Shown here one piece after another: positions 1 through 8,012 of a stretch of 64,000 nucleotides of DNA; within the stretch, counting starts at the first letter, position 1; the number at the start of each line of letters is the position of its first letter. Where the stretch lies: NCBI RefSeq assembly GCF_018476645.1, contig NZ_JAHCTB010000002.1, forward strand, positions 124,001 to 188,000, read 5' to 3'. A program made the translations under genes and the position numbers. Origin of the DNA: Aequorivita echinoideorum. GTDB taxonomy: Bacteria > Bacteroidota > Bacteroidia > Flavobacteriales > Flavobacteriaceae. The notes under the pieces are model-generated. The model did not search any database and had not been told where the DNA came from. It worked only from the letters and a program-made list of their open reading frames with translations.

Positions 1-1653
1 TAGCAATATTCAATTTATAGGTTACATCATTTAAAACATAACTGACTCCCGCTGAGCCCGTAATATTGGAAAAATGCAGACTTTTATCTACTGCGCGTTG
101 TAAAAAAACAGCGGATGAGGTACCATCTCCATTCGCAAATTGTGATGGAAACCAATCAAAATAAGGCTTCGTGTGAATGTATCCGTAATCGTAACGCACC
201 CTCCTTGAAAATTCCATTGATCTGAAAATTCAATACGATCAAAAGCAAATATGCCGGCAACCCATCTATTATATTCTGGAATTAGGAAGCCCCAACCGCC
301 AATGGAGTTATTTTGGTATTCCATATTAAAGCCAAAAGCAAGATGGTGCCCATTTATAGGATCAAATAAATCCTTTGCATTTATGGTTAACGTATTTTTT
401 CTGAATATTCGCTCACGACTATCAGGGGGAGTTGGCATATAGCCGTGCGGTACGGGTTCTGAATGCTCTTCCCTATGATTATTCTGAAAACCAACCTCCA
501 CCAGAATTTTTTGATTTTCGGTATAGAAGGTGGAATTGTTTACAATCTTGAAATGATTGACTCGATGGAACGGTAGGTCAATATCCCTGTTTCTACTATC
601 GTAATCTATGGTTGAAGTGCGCACTTCGAGACCGTGGGCATTTGCAAAAAAGCCATTCTTTGCATTTACATTGCTGAAAAATGTTTCCGTCTTAAAGTTA
701 TCCCCCAAAAACCCAACACTGAGTGCCGCATTGGCTTCCCTCCCAGCGGTATTACGAAGCCGCCGATTGTCAAGCTCAAAAATATAACTCTCATACCGTA
801 TTTGATCCGTAGGTACACGATAGTCGGCATAATTGCGATACGTAAATCTGCCCCGGTAAAACCATTTTTGTTTCCTAGCTTCCAACCCCATGGAAATTCC
901 CAAAAGATCATTATTGCTTTCGGCCAAAAAGTTTACCTCGCCGCCAAACGAATTCGCAATAGGAATTTTTGGCGGAAGAATATCCACTACCCCCGCAATT
1001 GCATCAGAGCCGTACATTACTGAAGCAGGGCCTTTTATAATTTGAATATTATCGATACCATATTGGTCTATTTCCAATCCATGATCATTGCCCCATTGCT
1101 GGGCCTCGTGCTTTATACCATTTTGAACCACACTTACTCTATTGAATCCTAGACCCCGTATAACGGGTTTGGATTGGCCGGAGCCGATATTAATAGTACT
1201 TACACCAGGAATGTTTTCAAGTGTTTGCATCAAGCTATTGTTGCGATTTAACTCCATAAATTCACGGGATACAAGTACGGTACTTTGGGGGTTTTCCCGA
1301 GAGCTTCGGTCATTTGTCTTGCCGTGCAACTGGACAGTTTCCAAATTTGTTTTCTCTTGGGTTAGGGCCAAAATCAAGTCTGTTTTAGTTGGCACAAAAA
1401 TTTCAAAAGTTTTTTTGGAATATCCCAGATGGGACACAGAAATAACAAATGTTCCGGATGGAACATCCTGGAATAAAAAATTCCCTTCTTCACTTGAAAC
1501 ATAGGTCTTTTGATTCAAAGAGATACTTGCCCCCTCAATGGGGAGTTTGGTATCATTATCCATAACAACACCTTTAATATTATAGGTATTCTGTGCGGAA
1601 AGCAGTGAGGTCATGGTCAAGCAAGACCATACCATTATTTTCATAAAATTCAT
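1..1653 (-). pseudogene. TonB-dependent receptor, ZnuD-like, frameshifted and cut by window edge
   Basis: Outer-membrane active-transport receptor. From the N-terminus: signal peptide (residues 1-21, ending LLSAQ), a carboxypeptidase-regulatory-like domain (about 25-100), then a plug with the segments NIPGVSTINIG, IRGLGFNRV and QQWGNDHG. The last one resembles metal-uptake (ZnuD-type) receptors. The reading frame breaks at 199-201: upstream the protein ends in FQGG, and one frame over it continues naturally (RYDYGYIHTKPYFDWFPSQ and onward) with no stop to position 1. One G missing from a G-run on the coding strand explains it. This is either a real pseudogene or a homopolymer sequencing error. 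A TTG lies one codon upstream, but ATG 1653 is preferred. The small His/Cys-rich gene upstream on the same strand suggests a metal-uptake unit; that role is inference. Confidence 0.75.
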
Positions 1654-1809
1654 CAATCTGAAATTTGGAGTTATTTCGAAGCGCAGAGGCCAAGAACTAA
1701 ATATCCATTACGGGCAAAGCCATTACAGTTGAATTTAAATCCTCTAGTAGGAAACTAAAAAGGATCATCTTTCTGTAAACAGCTTTACGACCGTTTGAAA
1801 TAAAGGAGA

Positions 1810-2121
1810 TTATGAAAATATAGGCGGGGGCCTTGAAAAAAGTTTGCCCCGGAAATTCCCTGAAGAAAAAGGACTGGAATAGTGTAGAAAATAGTGCTTT
1901 TCGAGAAATAGCAAAGGTATTTGCAGCTCGAAATCTGCAACCACAGTTGGTTGAAACGGATTTATCTTATCGTTTGAGATGGCATGGTCACACAAACTAC
2001 AATGTAAGAGATGGTCCGGATCATCAATATGCACAAGCGCGTGCAGACCGGCCAATTTCGTTGAAACGAAAAATGCCAATAAAATCAGCGCTACGATATT
2101 TTTTATCCGATTTTTAAACAC
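1810..2121 (-). CDS. Small His/Cys-rich exported or membrane protein next to TonB receptor
   Basis: A protein of about 103 residues with one hydrophobic N-terminal segment (IVALILLAFFVSTKLAGL), then a cluster of possible metal ligands: HALVHIDDPDHLLHCSLCDH, with five His and two Cys within twenty residues. The C-terminal half is not recognisable. It precedes the ZnuD-like receptor on the same strand (gap about 156 bp), so a periplasmic metal-handling role is plausible but inferred. The longest frame opens with TTG at 2139, but a good Bacteroidota -7 element (TACCTTTG, minus strand 2135-2128) overlaps that codon. The true start is therefore probably the in-frame GTG at 2121, which would make the mRNA leaderless or nearly so. 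I assign no named family. Confidence 0.55.
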   Translation of the reverse strand: MFKNRIKNIVALILLAFFVSTKLAGLHALVHIDDPDHLLHCSLCDHAISNDKINPFQPTVVADFELQIPLLFLEKHYFLHYSSPFSSGNFRGKLFSRPPPIFS

Positions 2122-2127
2122 AGGGCG

Positions 2128-2135
2128 CAAAGGTA
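2128..2135 (-). promoter_or_regulatory. Bacteroidota -7 promoter element for the His/Cys-rich gene and TonB receptor
   Basis: Minus-strand TACCTTTG fits the Bacteroidota consensus TAnnTTTG exactly. I see no clear -33 TTG, only a T-rich stretch. The expected transcription start falls at about 2121-2123, right at the candidate GTG start. Confidence 0.45.
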
Positions 2136-2139
2136 TCAA

Positions 2140-2459
2140 ATGATTTTAAAAAAAAGTCCTGTAAATGTCATTAAAACGCTCTTAACATATTCTATTCTTG
2201 AAAATTTATTGGGAATTATTTATAGTCATGTTTCAATGTAGAGAAATGTTTCAATTAGAAATTAGTAGCTGGTTGTTGAAATCGGAGTTAGTAACTCGCT
2301 TTTTATGCTTTACAACTTAAAATCCAGATACTTCTAAATTCATTATTCTTCTTTTGAAGAATAAGATCATTTCCTTTAAAATTTAAATGTCCTCGTAAAA
2401 TCATTGCTAAAAGTTGGATACCTTTATAAAGAAAATTAGTTGCATTAAATATAAAAGTT
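2140..2459. other. AT-rich intergenic region with no gene seen
   Basis: About 320 bp separate the divergent small His/Cys-rich gene and the esterase lipoprotein. I find no convincing reading frame, hairpin or RNA gene in it. A near-consensus -7 element (TACCTTTA, about 2418-2425, plus strand) could drive the esterase gene. Confidence 0.5.
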
Positions 2460-3266
2460 ATGTACAAAATTATTCTTTGCGCCCTTGTGGCATTCAGTTT
2501 TATTGGCTGCGGTAAAAAAGGGATTGTACCAACAGACCCTGTCCCGGCACATGAAGACTTTATTATCAACTCTAAAATTTTAGGGGAAGAAAGGGTAATA
2601 AACGTATGGCTGCCGACAAAATATAAGGAATCACAAAATGGGCTGCCGGTTCTTTATATGCCCGATGGCGGTATTAAGGAAGACTTTCCGCATATAGCCA
2701 ATACCCTTGAAAAACTGATTTCAGAAGAAAAAATACCACCATTTATTTTAGTGGGTATTGAAAACACCAATAGAAGGCGTGATCTAACAGGGCCAAGTGA
2801 GGTCGCCTACGATAAACAATATGTGCCAGAGCCGGGCGGCTCCAACAATTTCAGGGAATTTATTAAAGACGAACTTTTCCCAAAAATTGAAAACAGCTAT
2901 CGAACTAAGAATAAAAAGGCCCTTATTGGCGAATCCTTGGCCGGCTTATTTGTTGTAGAAACCCTTTTGCTGGATCAGGGTATGTTTGACGCTTACATGG
3001 CGATGGATCCCTCGCTGTGGTACAATGAGAATTATTTGGTTAAAAATTTTGAGTCCCTAACAAAAGATGGTGGGCTTGAAGGAAAGAAATTTTGGTTCGC
3101 CGGGTCGAGTGCGGAAGATATTTATACGCACACGAGGGAATTAGCGAGAAAACTTGAAAGGAACAGTGCGGGAATGGAATGGAAATATACCGATGCACCA
3201 AAGGAAAAGCACAATACTATTTTTAGAGCCACTAAAGAAGAGGCGATGATTTGGGCGTTAAATTGA
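2460..3266 (+). CDS. Esterase lipoprotein, alpha/beta-hydrolase (esterase D/Fes-like)
   Basis: Lipoprotein of 268 residues. The signal peptide ends in the lipobox FIGC (Cys17), so the mature protein is anchored to a membrane facing the periplasm or surface. The body looks like the putative esterase (Fes/EsiB, PF00756-type) family: a strand-rich N-terminus (INVWLPTKY, LPVLYMPDGG), the nucleophile elbow GESLAG (Ser about 159), MDPSLWY near the expected acid, and KEKHNT near the C-terminus supplying the catalytic His. The substrate cannot be read from sequence; relatives hydrolyse siderophore esters or acyl esters. It stands alone, with AT-rich spacers on both sides. Confidence 0.8.
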   Translation: MYKIILCALVAFSFIGCGKKGIVPTDPVPAHEDFIINSKILGEERVINVWLPTKYKESQNGLPVLYMPDGGIKEDFPHIANTLEKLISEEKIPPFILVGIENTNRRRDLTGPSEVAYDKQYVPEPGGSNNFREFIKDELFPKIENSYRTKNKKALIGESLAGLFVVETLLLDQGMFDAYMAMDPSLWYNENYLVKNFESLTKDGGLEGKKFWFAGSSAEDIYTHTRELARKLERNSAGMEWKYTDAPKEKHNTIFRATKEEAMIWALN

Positions 3267-3426
3267 ATGACTCCATATAAAAAGAACTGTAATCTTTAAC
3301 ATTGTCATTAAATACTAAAAATTTCTCGCAAATTTTATTTAGCTCAAATAAATCTTCTGAACGAATAACAAACACTCTTAATTACTAATTGATATAAAAT
3401 ATTTATTGATTATAAATTTATATTTA

Positions 3427-3455
3427 TTGTTTTTCAATAAATATTCTTAAATTTG
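3427..3455 (+). promoter_or_regulatory. Promoter of the DUF2975/HTH operon
   Basis: TTG (3427-3429), an 18-bp spacer, then TAAATTTG (3448-3455). This fits the Bacteroidota sigma-A consensus (TTG, about 17-20 bp, TAnnTTTG). The ATG at 3482 follows after a leader of about 20 nt. Confidence 0.6.
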
Positions 3456-3481
3456 ACATTCTAATTTAATTCCTAATTTAA

Positions 3482-4018
3482 ATGTCAAAAACCAATAATT
3501 TCGTGTTTTGGGCCCTCTATGTTGTAGCTTGGCTCATATTTGTAGGATTGTCTATTGAGGCTGGTGGATTACTAGTGAATTTCTTCTTCAGCCTGTACAA
3601 CCCAGAAATCATACCAAATCTTTATCAAAATTTGGATTTAAGTGAAATGTACCAAAAAGATAAGCGGGCATTTTTTGGCATCTATAGTTTTATCCTCGTC
3701 ATTTCGTTTTTGAAAGCTTTTTTATTTTATATCGTGATTACACTGATGCACAAAATGGATTTGTCAAAACCATTTAATAGCTTCGTTTCACACCAAATTT
3801 CACGATTGGGCTATTTCACATTATCCATTGGCCTTATCAGTTTTATTGCAAGGCAGTGGAGCAGAACTTTAATGCATCATGGCTATGATATTGAAAACCT
3901 CGCACAATTTTGGTCAGACAGCAGGGCGTTTATCCTGATGGGCGCCATTATCTATATAATTGCGATGATTTTCCAAAAAGGTGTTGATCTTCAAAACGAA
4001 AATGATTTAACAGTATAA
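3482..4018 (+). CDS. DUF2975 integral membrane protein
   Basis: Protein of 178 residues with four predicted membrane segments (about 8-32, 63-86, 105-122, 145-163). The hydrophobic pattern and size fit the DUF2975 family, whose function is unknown. It is followed after 3 nt by a Cro/C1-type regulator. This pairing of a DUF2975 membrane protein with a YozG-like regulator is common in Firmicutes and Bacteroidota, which supports the family call. A role as a membrane partner or target of the regulator is inference. Confidence 0.75.
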   Translation: MSKTNNFVFWALYVVAWLIFVGLSIEAGGLLVNFFFSLYNPEIIPNLYQNLDLSEMYQKDKRAFFGIYSFILVISFLKAFLFYIVITLMHKMDLSKPFNSFVSHQISRLGYFTLSIGLISFIARQWSRTLMHHGYDIENLAQFWSDSRAFILMGAIIYIIAMIFQKGVDLQNENDLTV

Positions 4019-4021
4019 GCA

Positions 4022-4243
4022 ATGCCCATAATTGTAAACCTAGATGTAATGATGGCAAAGCGTAAAATGTCATTGAACGAACTTTCCGAAAAAGTGGGCC
4101 TCACATTGTCAAACCTTTCCATTCTGAAGACTGGCAAGGCTAAGGCAATTCGGTTTAGCACCTTGGAAACCATCTGCAATGTGCTGGATTGCCAGCCCGG
4201 CGATATTTTGGAGTATGTGTCTGATGATGAAAAGACACACTAA
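4022..4243 (+). CDS. Cro/C1-type HTH regulator (YozG-like)
   Basis: Protein of 73 residues that is almost entirely a helix-turn-helix domain: LDVMMAKRKMSLNELSEKVG, then LTLSNLSILKTGKAKAIRFS as the turn and recognition helix, then LETICNVLDCQPGDILEYV. It lacks an effector domain, like YozG. The start ATG 4022 follows the DUF2975 stop by 3 nt, so the two genes are co-transcribed and probably translationally coupled. Probable autoregulation of the pair is inferred. Confidence 0.85.
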   Translation: MPIIVNLDVMMAKRKMSLNELSEKVGLTLSNLSILKTGKAKAIRFSTLETICNVLDCQPGDILEYVSDDEKTH

Positions 4244-4332
4244 ATATTAATTTATCTAAATTTTTTTTTACCATCAATAATTGTGTTGTAGCGCGTCCGT
4301 CATTTTCAAATGAATTCAACAAAAATGGGAAC

Positions 4333-5493
4333 TTATTTCAAAAAAGGCTTCCGAAGCTCAAATTCGCTCGGGTAGATGTTTTCCAAAACAGGTTTTAGTA
4401 ATATATTTTTCATTTTTGAAGTATGTCTGGCATATAACGTCATGGCTTCCGGAAGCGCGCCCAGTGCACTTTTTATCAGCTCGCTTGTGCGGCCCAAATG
4501 AAGTTGATCCACTTTCAGTGAAATTGCCAGTTCCACATAATCGTAAAGGATTCGTTCATACACTGCAAATTCAGAATTGTAACCGTAGTCAATCCCAACA
4601 TAATTGGCTTCCAAATTATCGCAGTTTTCAAAAGCGGTGCTGAATCCAACCAATTTTTCCCCGAAGAAAAATCCCCTACAATGAAAGCGGTTGCCCAAAT
4701 TTTTCTTCAAATTAAAAAAACACAATGGATAGTTTACGCCGTAGCTATAATGGGATTTTTGCAGCACATTATTGAATAATCGTACTAAATCCTGTTCGTA
4801 TTTTTGAATATCGTCCTCTGAAAGTTCGCGGATAGACAGCGCGGCTGACTTTTTATAGGCGCTGTTTGCCTTCGCACGGTATTTTGCCTTCATACTTCCC
4901 AGATAATCTTCAAGTCTCTGCCAGTGTGAATCCATCTGCAGCACCATATTCACATCAATCTGAAATGGACGGTATTTATACGCTTCCAAGCGTTTGGCGG
5001 CGCCAACAGATTTTTCCCAAAACTCCTTAAAGAGCATTATTGAGAATTCATTTTTCAATGAATCGTTATTTTTCAATTTTTGCGCCGCAGTAGCCATTAA
5101 CGTAATTGCTTCCTCTTTTGAAATTTCATTGGAAAATGCAAAACCATTTTCGCCTGTTGCAAAAATATTCCCGCAAACCAATCCTTTTATTGAAAAACTA
5201 TCGTCCGTATTCCTGCAGTCCTGAAATATTTTTAGAAAACTGCTTTGATTTGCTGTCTTTTTATAAATAAAAGTTGAAATCTGAAAAACTCCCGCTACCA
5301 AAGGTTTTTTTTCAGAATTATAGATAAGCACGGGTATCAATTTTAGGGAAGGACGCAATGAATTTTCCAATGCAAAAAGAAATTCCAGCGAAAGAAATAC
5401 ATTTTGTCTTGGAATTATCGCACTCCAGTCTACCGTGGGAATGGCAGTTATGGAATCAAAAAAGTGAAATTGTTCCGAAGAATTTATGGACAT
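4333..5493 (-). CDS. GNAT/FemAB-fold acyltransferase-like protein
   Basis: Protein of 386 residues if it starts at ATG 5493; a TTG seven codons upstream is possible. It has no signal peptide. The C-terminal half (about 190-340) looks like the acetyltransferase_6/FemAB-like fold: a basic segment LGSMKAKYRAKANSAYKKS, then HCRGFFFGEKLVGFSTAFEN (the strand pair of a GNAT core) and ANYVGIDYGYNS, followed by an alpha-helical LHLGRTSELIKSALGA. Substrate and cofactor binding residues cannot be assigned by eye. Proteins of this type often acylate lipids or peptidoglycan precursors, but no neighbour points to one role. It is monocistronic on the minus strand. Confidence 0.6.
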   Translation of the reverse strand: MSINSSEQFHFFDSITAIPTVDWSAIIPRQNVFLSLEFLFALENSLRPSLKLIPVLIYNSEKKPLVAGVFQISTFIYKKTANQSSFLKIFQDCRNTDDSFSIKGLVCGNIFATGENGFAFSNEISKEEAITLMATAAQKLKNNDSLKNEFSIMLFKEFWEKSVGAAKRLEAYKYRPFQIDVNMVLQMDSHWQRLEDYLGSMKAKYRAKANSAYKKSAALSIRELSEDDIQKYEQDLVRLFNNVLQKSHYSYGVNYPLCFFNLKKNLGNRFHCRGFFFGEKLVGFSTAFENCDNLEANYVGIDYGYNSEFAVYERILYDYVELAISLKVDQLHLGRTSELIKSALGALPEAMTLYARHTSKMKNILLKPVLENIYPSEFELRKPFLK

Positions 5494-5594
5494 ACGTATG
5501 GGGATGGGCAACAAATATAAGTATTCCTATCTGGTCTATGCTATTTAGAAATCACCTTCAAATCATTATCTTTAATTCTACAAAAAAAATAAAA

Positions 5595-5762
5595 ATGACT
5601 GCCAAAAACCTGCCCGAGCTTCCCTTTGAAGATTGGAACATTACCCGAATTACACCTCATATAACCCTTTGACATTTTTGGAAAATTGCTTACCATACAA
5701 GGGCCAAAAGAGCAGATTGGGATATTGCGGAACTTACGGTACCGGATTTGGATAAAATTTAG
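5595..5762 (+). pseudogene. Possible gene remnant: short frame interrupted by one in-frame TGA
   Basis: The ATG at 5595 opens a 25-codon frame (MTAKNLPELPFEDWN...) ending at TGA 5670-5672. The same frame continues at once with a protein-like segment (HFWKIAYHTRAKRADWDIAE, then LTVPDLDKI) to TAG 5760-5762. The first part resembles the N-terminus of small cytosolic proteins opening 'LPxLPFEDW'; the second looks like a C-terminal tail. This could be a short gene with a nonsense mutation, or the two ends of a larger gene after an internal deletion. No family is assigned firmly. Confidence 0.3.
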
Positions 5763-5779
5763 TTTACGAAGCGCAAAGA

Positions 5780-7054
5780 TTATCTTTTTCTTCTACTCCT
5801 ATTTCCCCTATTCTTTTTTGAAGGCGAATTTGCTTTTTCGCCGGTATTGCGACCACGGCTGTGGCGTTGTGCTTTTTGCCGCTTCTTTTCCTCTTCCGCG
5901 GCTTTTACGTCGGCCATTGTTTCGGTGGGTTCAAAATCTGGAAGGGTTTTGGCCTCCAGTTTTTCGCCAATTAATTTTTCAATATCCCGTAAATAGCCCA
6001 CTTCATCAAGACTCACCAATGAGAGTGCTTCACCGCTGGCTCCTGCCCTTCCGGTCCGGCCAATTCTATGCACGTAATCTTCGGGTACATTTGGCAATTC
6101 GTAATTAATAACGTGCGGTAAGAGTGGGATATCGAGTCCACGTGCCGCAATATCTGTTGCAACCAGAACACGTACTTTTCCTTCCTTAAACCCGGACAGT
6201 GCGCGGGTTCGTGCGCCCTGGCTTTTATTCCCGTGGATTGCCGCGGAAGTGATTCTAGCTTTTTCAAGTTTTTCGCTCAGACGGTTGGCGCCGTGCTTCG
6301 TTCGGGTAAATATGAGCACTTGTTTCCAGTTTCCTTCAGAAATAAGTTTGATGGTCAAATCTGTTTTTTGGGTTTTGTCTACCCTATAAACTGTTTGGTC
6401 AATCTTTTCAACCGTAGTATTTTCGGGGGTTGCCTCTACCAAGACGGGATGATGGAGAAAATCGTTTGCAAGGGCTTTTATTTCTTTTGAAAATGTAGCC
6501 GAAAAAAGCAGATTCTGCCTTTTTGAAGGAAGCAATGCCAGAATTTTTTTTATATCCCTTAAAAAACCCATATCCAGCATTCTATCGGCCTCATCCAAAA
6601 CCAGCACCTCAACTTTTGAAAGTGAAAGGGCACCTTGCTCATAAAGATCCAATAAACGTCCCGGCGTGGCTACCAAAATATCCACTCCATTTCGAAGCGC
6701 ACGAATTTGTGGGTTTGCGCCCACTCCGCCAAAAATTACGGTGGACTTTAGATTGGTAAATTCGCCATATTCCTTGAATTCTTCTTGCACCTGTGCCGCG
6801 AGTTCGCGGGTGGGCGTTAGGATCAAGGCCTTTACCGGACGTTGGCGCAACGGAGGTTCGTTGTTTAATATTTGTAAAATGGGAAGCGCAAAACCAGCTG
6901 TCTTGCCGCTACCGGTCTGTGCGGAGGCAAGCAAGTCCTTTCCTTCCAAAATTAAGGGAATTGCTTTTTTTTGAATTACCGAAGGCGTTTCGTAACCTTT
7001 TTTTTCAATTGCTTTCAGCAGGGCATTGGAAAGCCCAAGGGATTTAAATGACAT
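5780..7054 (-). CDS. rhlE: DEAD-box RNA helicase, RhlE type
   Basis: ATP-dependent RNA helicase of 424 residues, cytoplasmic, acting in ribosome assembly or RNA turnover. All core motifs are visible: Q motif [20 protein letters not shown]...PSVIQ, Walker A AQTGSGKT (about 45), [18 protein letters not shown] (about 153), SAT, then in the second RecA domain [16 protein letters not shown] and HRIGRTGR. The C-terminal tail of about 50 residues is very basic (ending [12 protein letters not shown]), as expected for RNA binding in RhlE proteins. The start ATG 7054 is the first Met before the Q motif. A near-consensus -7 element (TACCTTCG, minus 7240-7233) lies about 180 nt upstream, leaving a long 5' leader as is common for cold-inducible helicases (inference). 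Confidence 0.93.
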   Translation of the reverse strand: MSFKSLGLSNALLKAIEKKGYETPSVIQKKAIPLILEGKDLLASAQTGSGKTAGFALPILQILNNEPPLRQRPVKALILTPTRELAAQVQEEFKEYGEFTNLKSTVIFGGVGANPQIRALRNGVDILVATPGRLLDLYEQGALSLSKVEVLVLDEADRMLDMGFLRDIKKILALLPSKRQNLLFSATFSKEIKALANDFLHHPVLVEATPENTTVEKIDQTVYRVDKTQKTDLTIKLISEGNWKQVLIFTRTKHGANRLSEKLEKARITSAAIHGNKSQGARTRALSGFKEGKVRVLVATDIAARGLDIPLLPHVINYELPNVPEDYVHRIGRTGRAGASGEALSLVSLDEVGYLRDIEKLIGEKLEAKTLPDFEPTETMADVKAAEEEKKRQKAQRHSRGRNTGEKANSPSKKNRGNRSRRKR

Positions 7055-7326
7055 ATTTTATTCAGATTGTTTTTAGCGCTTCGCTTTTGGATTCTTCAAT
7101 TATTAAAATTCAAAAAAGGTTGCACTTTATATTTTGTTAGACCGCTGCGCTTGGAAATATTTTATCGCGGCGCTTTTAGAATTCGGTCTATTACAGAACC
7201 TTTATACCTAAGAAGACGGTTTTAATATGGCGCGAAGGTACGTTTAATTTTTTTGGGTAGCCTATTTCTGTTTAAAATGGGTGGTACTCCCAAAAAATTA
7301 GTATTATTGAAAATAAATTTAATGTT

Positions 7327-7953
7327 ATGGTTGGTGGTTTTGGCAGCATACAGAATATGATTATTACGCTTCGTAATAACAAAAATCTCCTGCCAAATAG
7401 GAAATCATTTTTCGAATCCAAAAATTTTAAAACTACAAAGCGGGAATATCACAAAGTTACCGGGAGGCAATTCAATATTAAAAAAGCCAGTCCTGAAGAA
7501 TTGCTTGCCATTCGAAAAAAAATTAAAAGCAACCGCAAAAGGGAAAGCAGAAAGTTTGCCATTCTACTTTGCATATCATTACCCTTGATTTTTGCGGGAC
7601 TATATTTTGGCATCTACAATTTTAGCCTTGGTTTTCCTGAGTTGGAAGTCACTTCGTTTCAAATTCAGAAAGATGAAATAGAAAAATATCATTTCTATGT
7701 AAACGATGGCGATGCTTGGCTGGCAAAAGGAAATTACCACAATGCTGTTTTTCAGTACAAAAAAGCACTACAGTTATTTCCCAATGACTTTGAAGCAAAC
7801 TATAGGTTGGCCTTGGGTTACAGTTATAAATGCCAATATGATTTCAAGGATTGCAGAAAAGGAAAAATATTAATTGATAAGTTGAGCGAACAATTTCCCC
7901 ATAACCAAAAAATTAAAGAAATTGAATATATTTTCCATCATTGGGGTGAGTAA
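7327..7953 (+). CDS. Single-pass membrane protein with TPR-like C-terminus
   Basis: Protein of 208 residues, or 198 if the second ATG at 7357 (MIITLRNNKNLL) is used, which looks more natural. The N-terminal 75 residues are basic and cytoplasmic, followed by one membrane segment (FAILLCISLPLIFAGLYFGI, about 79-98). A periplasmic part carries one clear tetratricopeptide motif (GDAWLAKGNYHNAVFQYKKA, followed by LQLFPNDFEANYRLALGYSY). No enzyme motif is seen. It is probably a scaffold; function unknown. The next gene, a TPR histidine kinase, starts about 60 bp downstream and may be co-transcribed. Confidence 0.7.
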   Translation: MVGGFGSIQNMIITLRNNKNLLPNRKSFFESKNFKTTKREYHKVTGRQFNIKKASPEELLAIRKKIKSNRKRESRKFAILLCISLPLIFAGLYFGIYNFSLGFPELEVTSFQIQKDEIEKYHFYVNDGDAWLAKGNYHNAVFQYKKALQLFPNDFEANYRLALGYSYKCQYDFKDCRKGKILIDKLSEQFPHNQKIKEIEYIFHHWGE

Positions 7954-8012
7954 CAGTAAGGTAGATATAATTAATCTCACTATATTTAACAACAACCAAT
8001 AATCAATTAAAA

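Noticed and set aside
2303-2569. 88-codon minus-strand frame overlapping the esterase start
   Set aside because: It overlaps the well-supported esterase gene, has no recognisable motif and no promoter.
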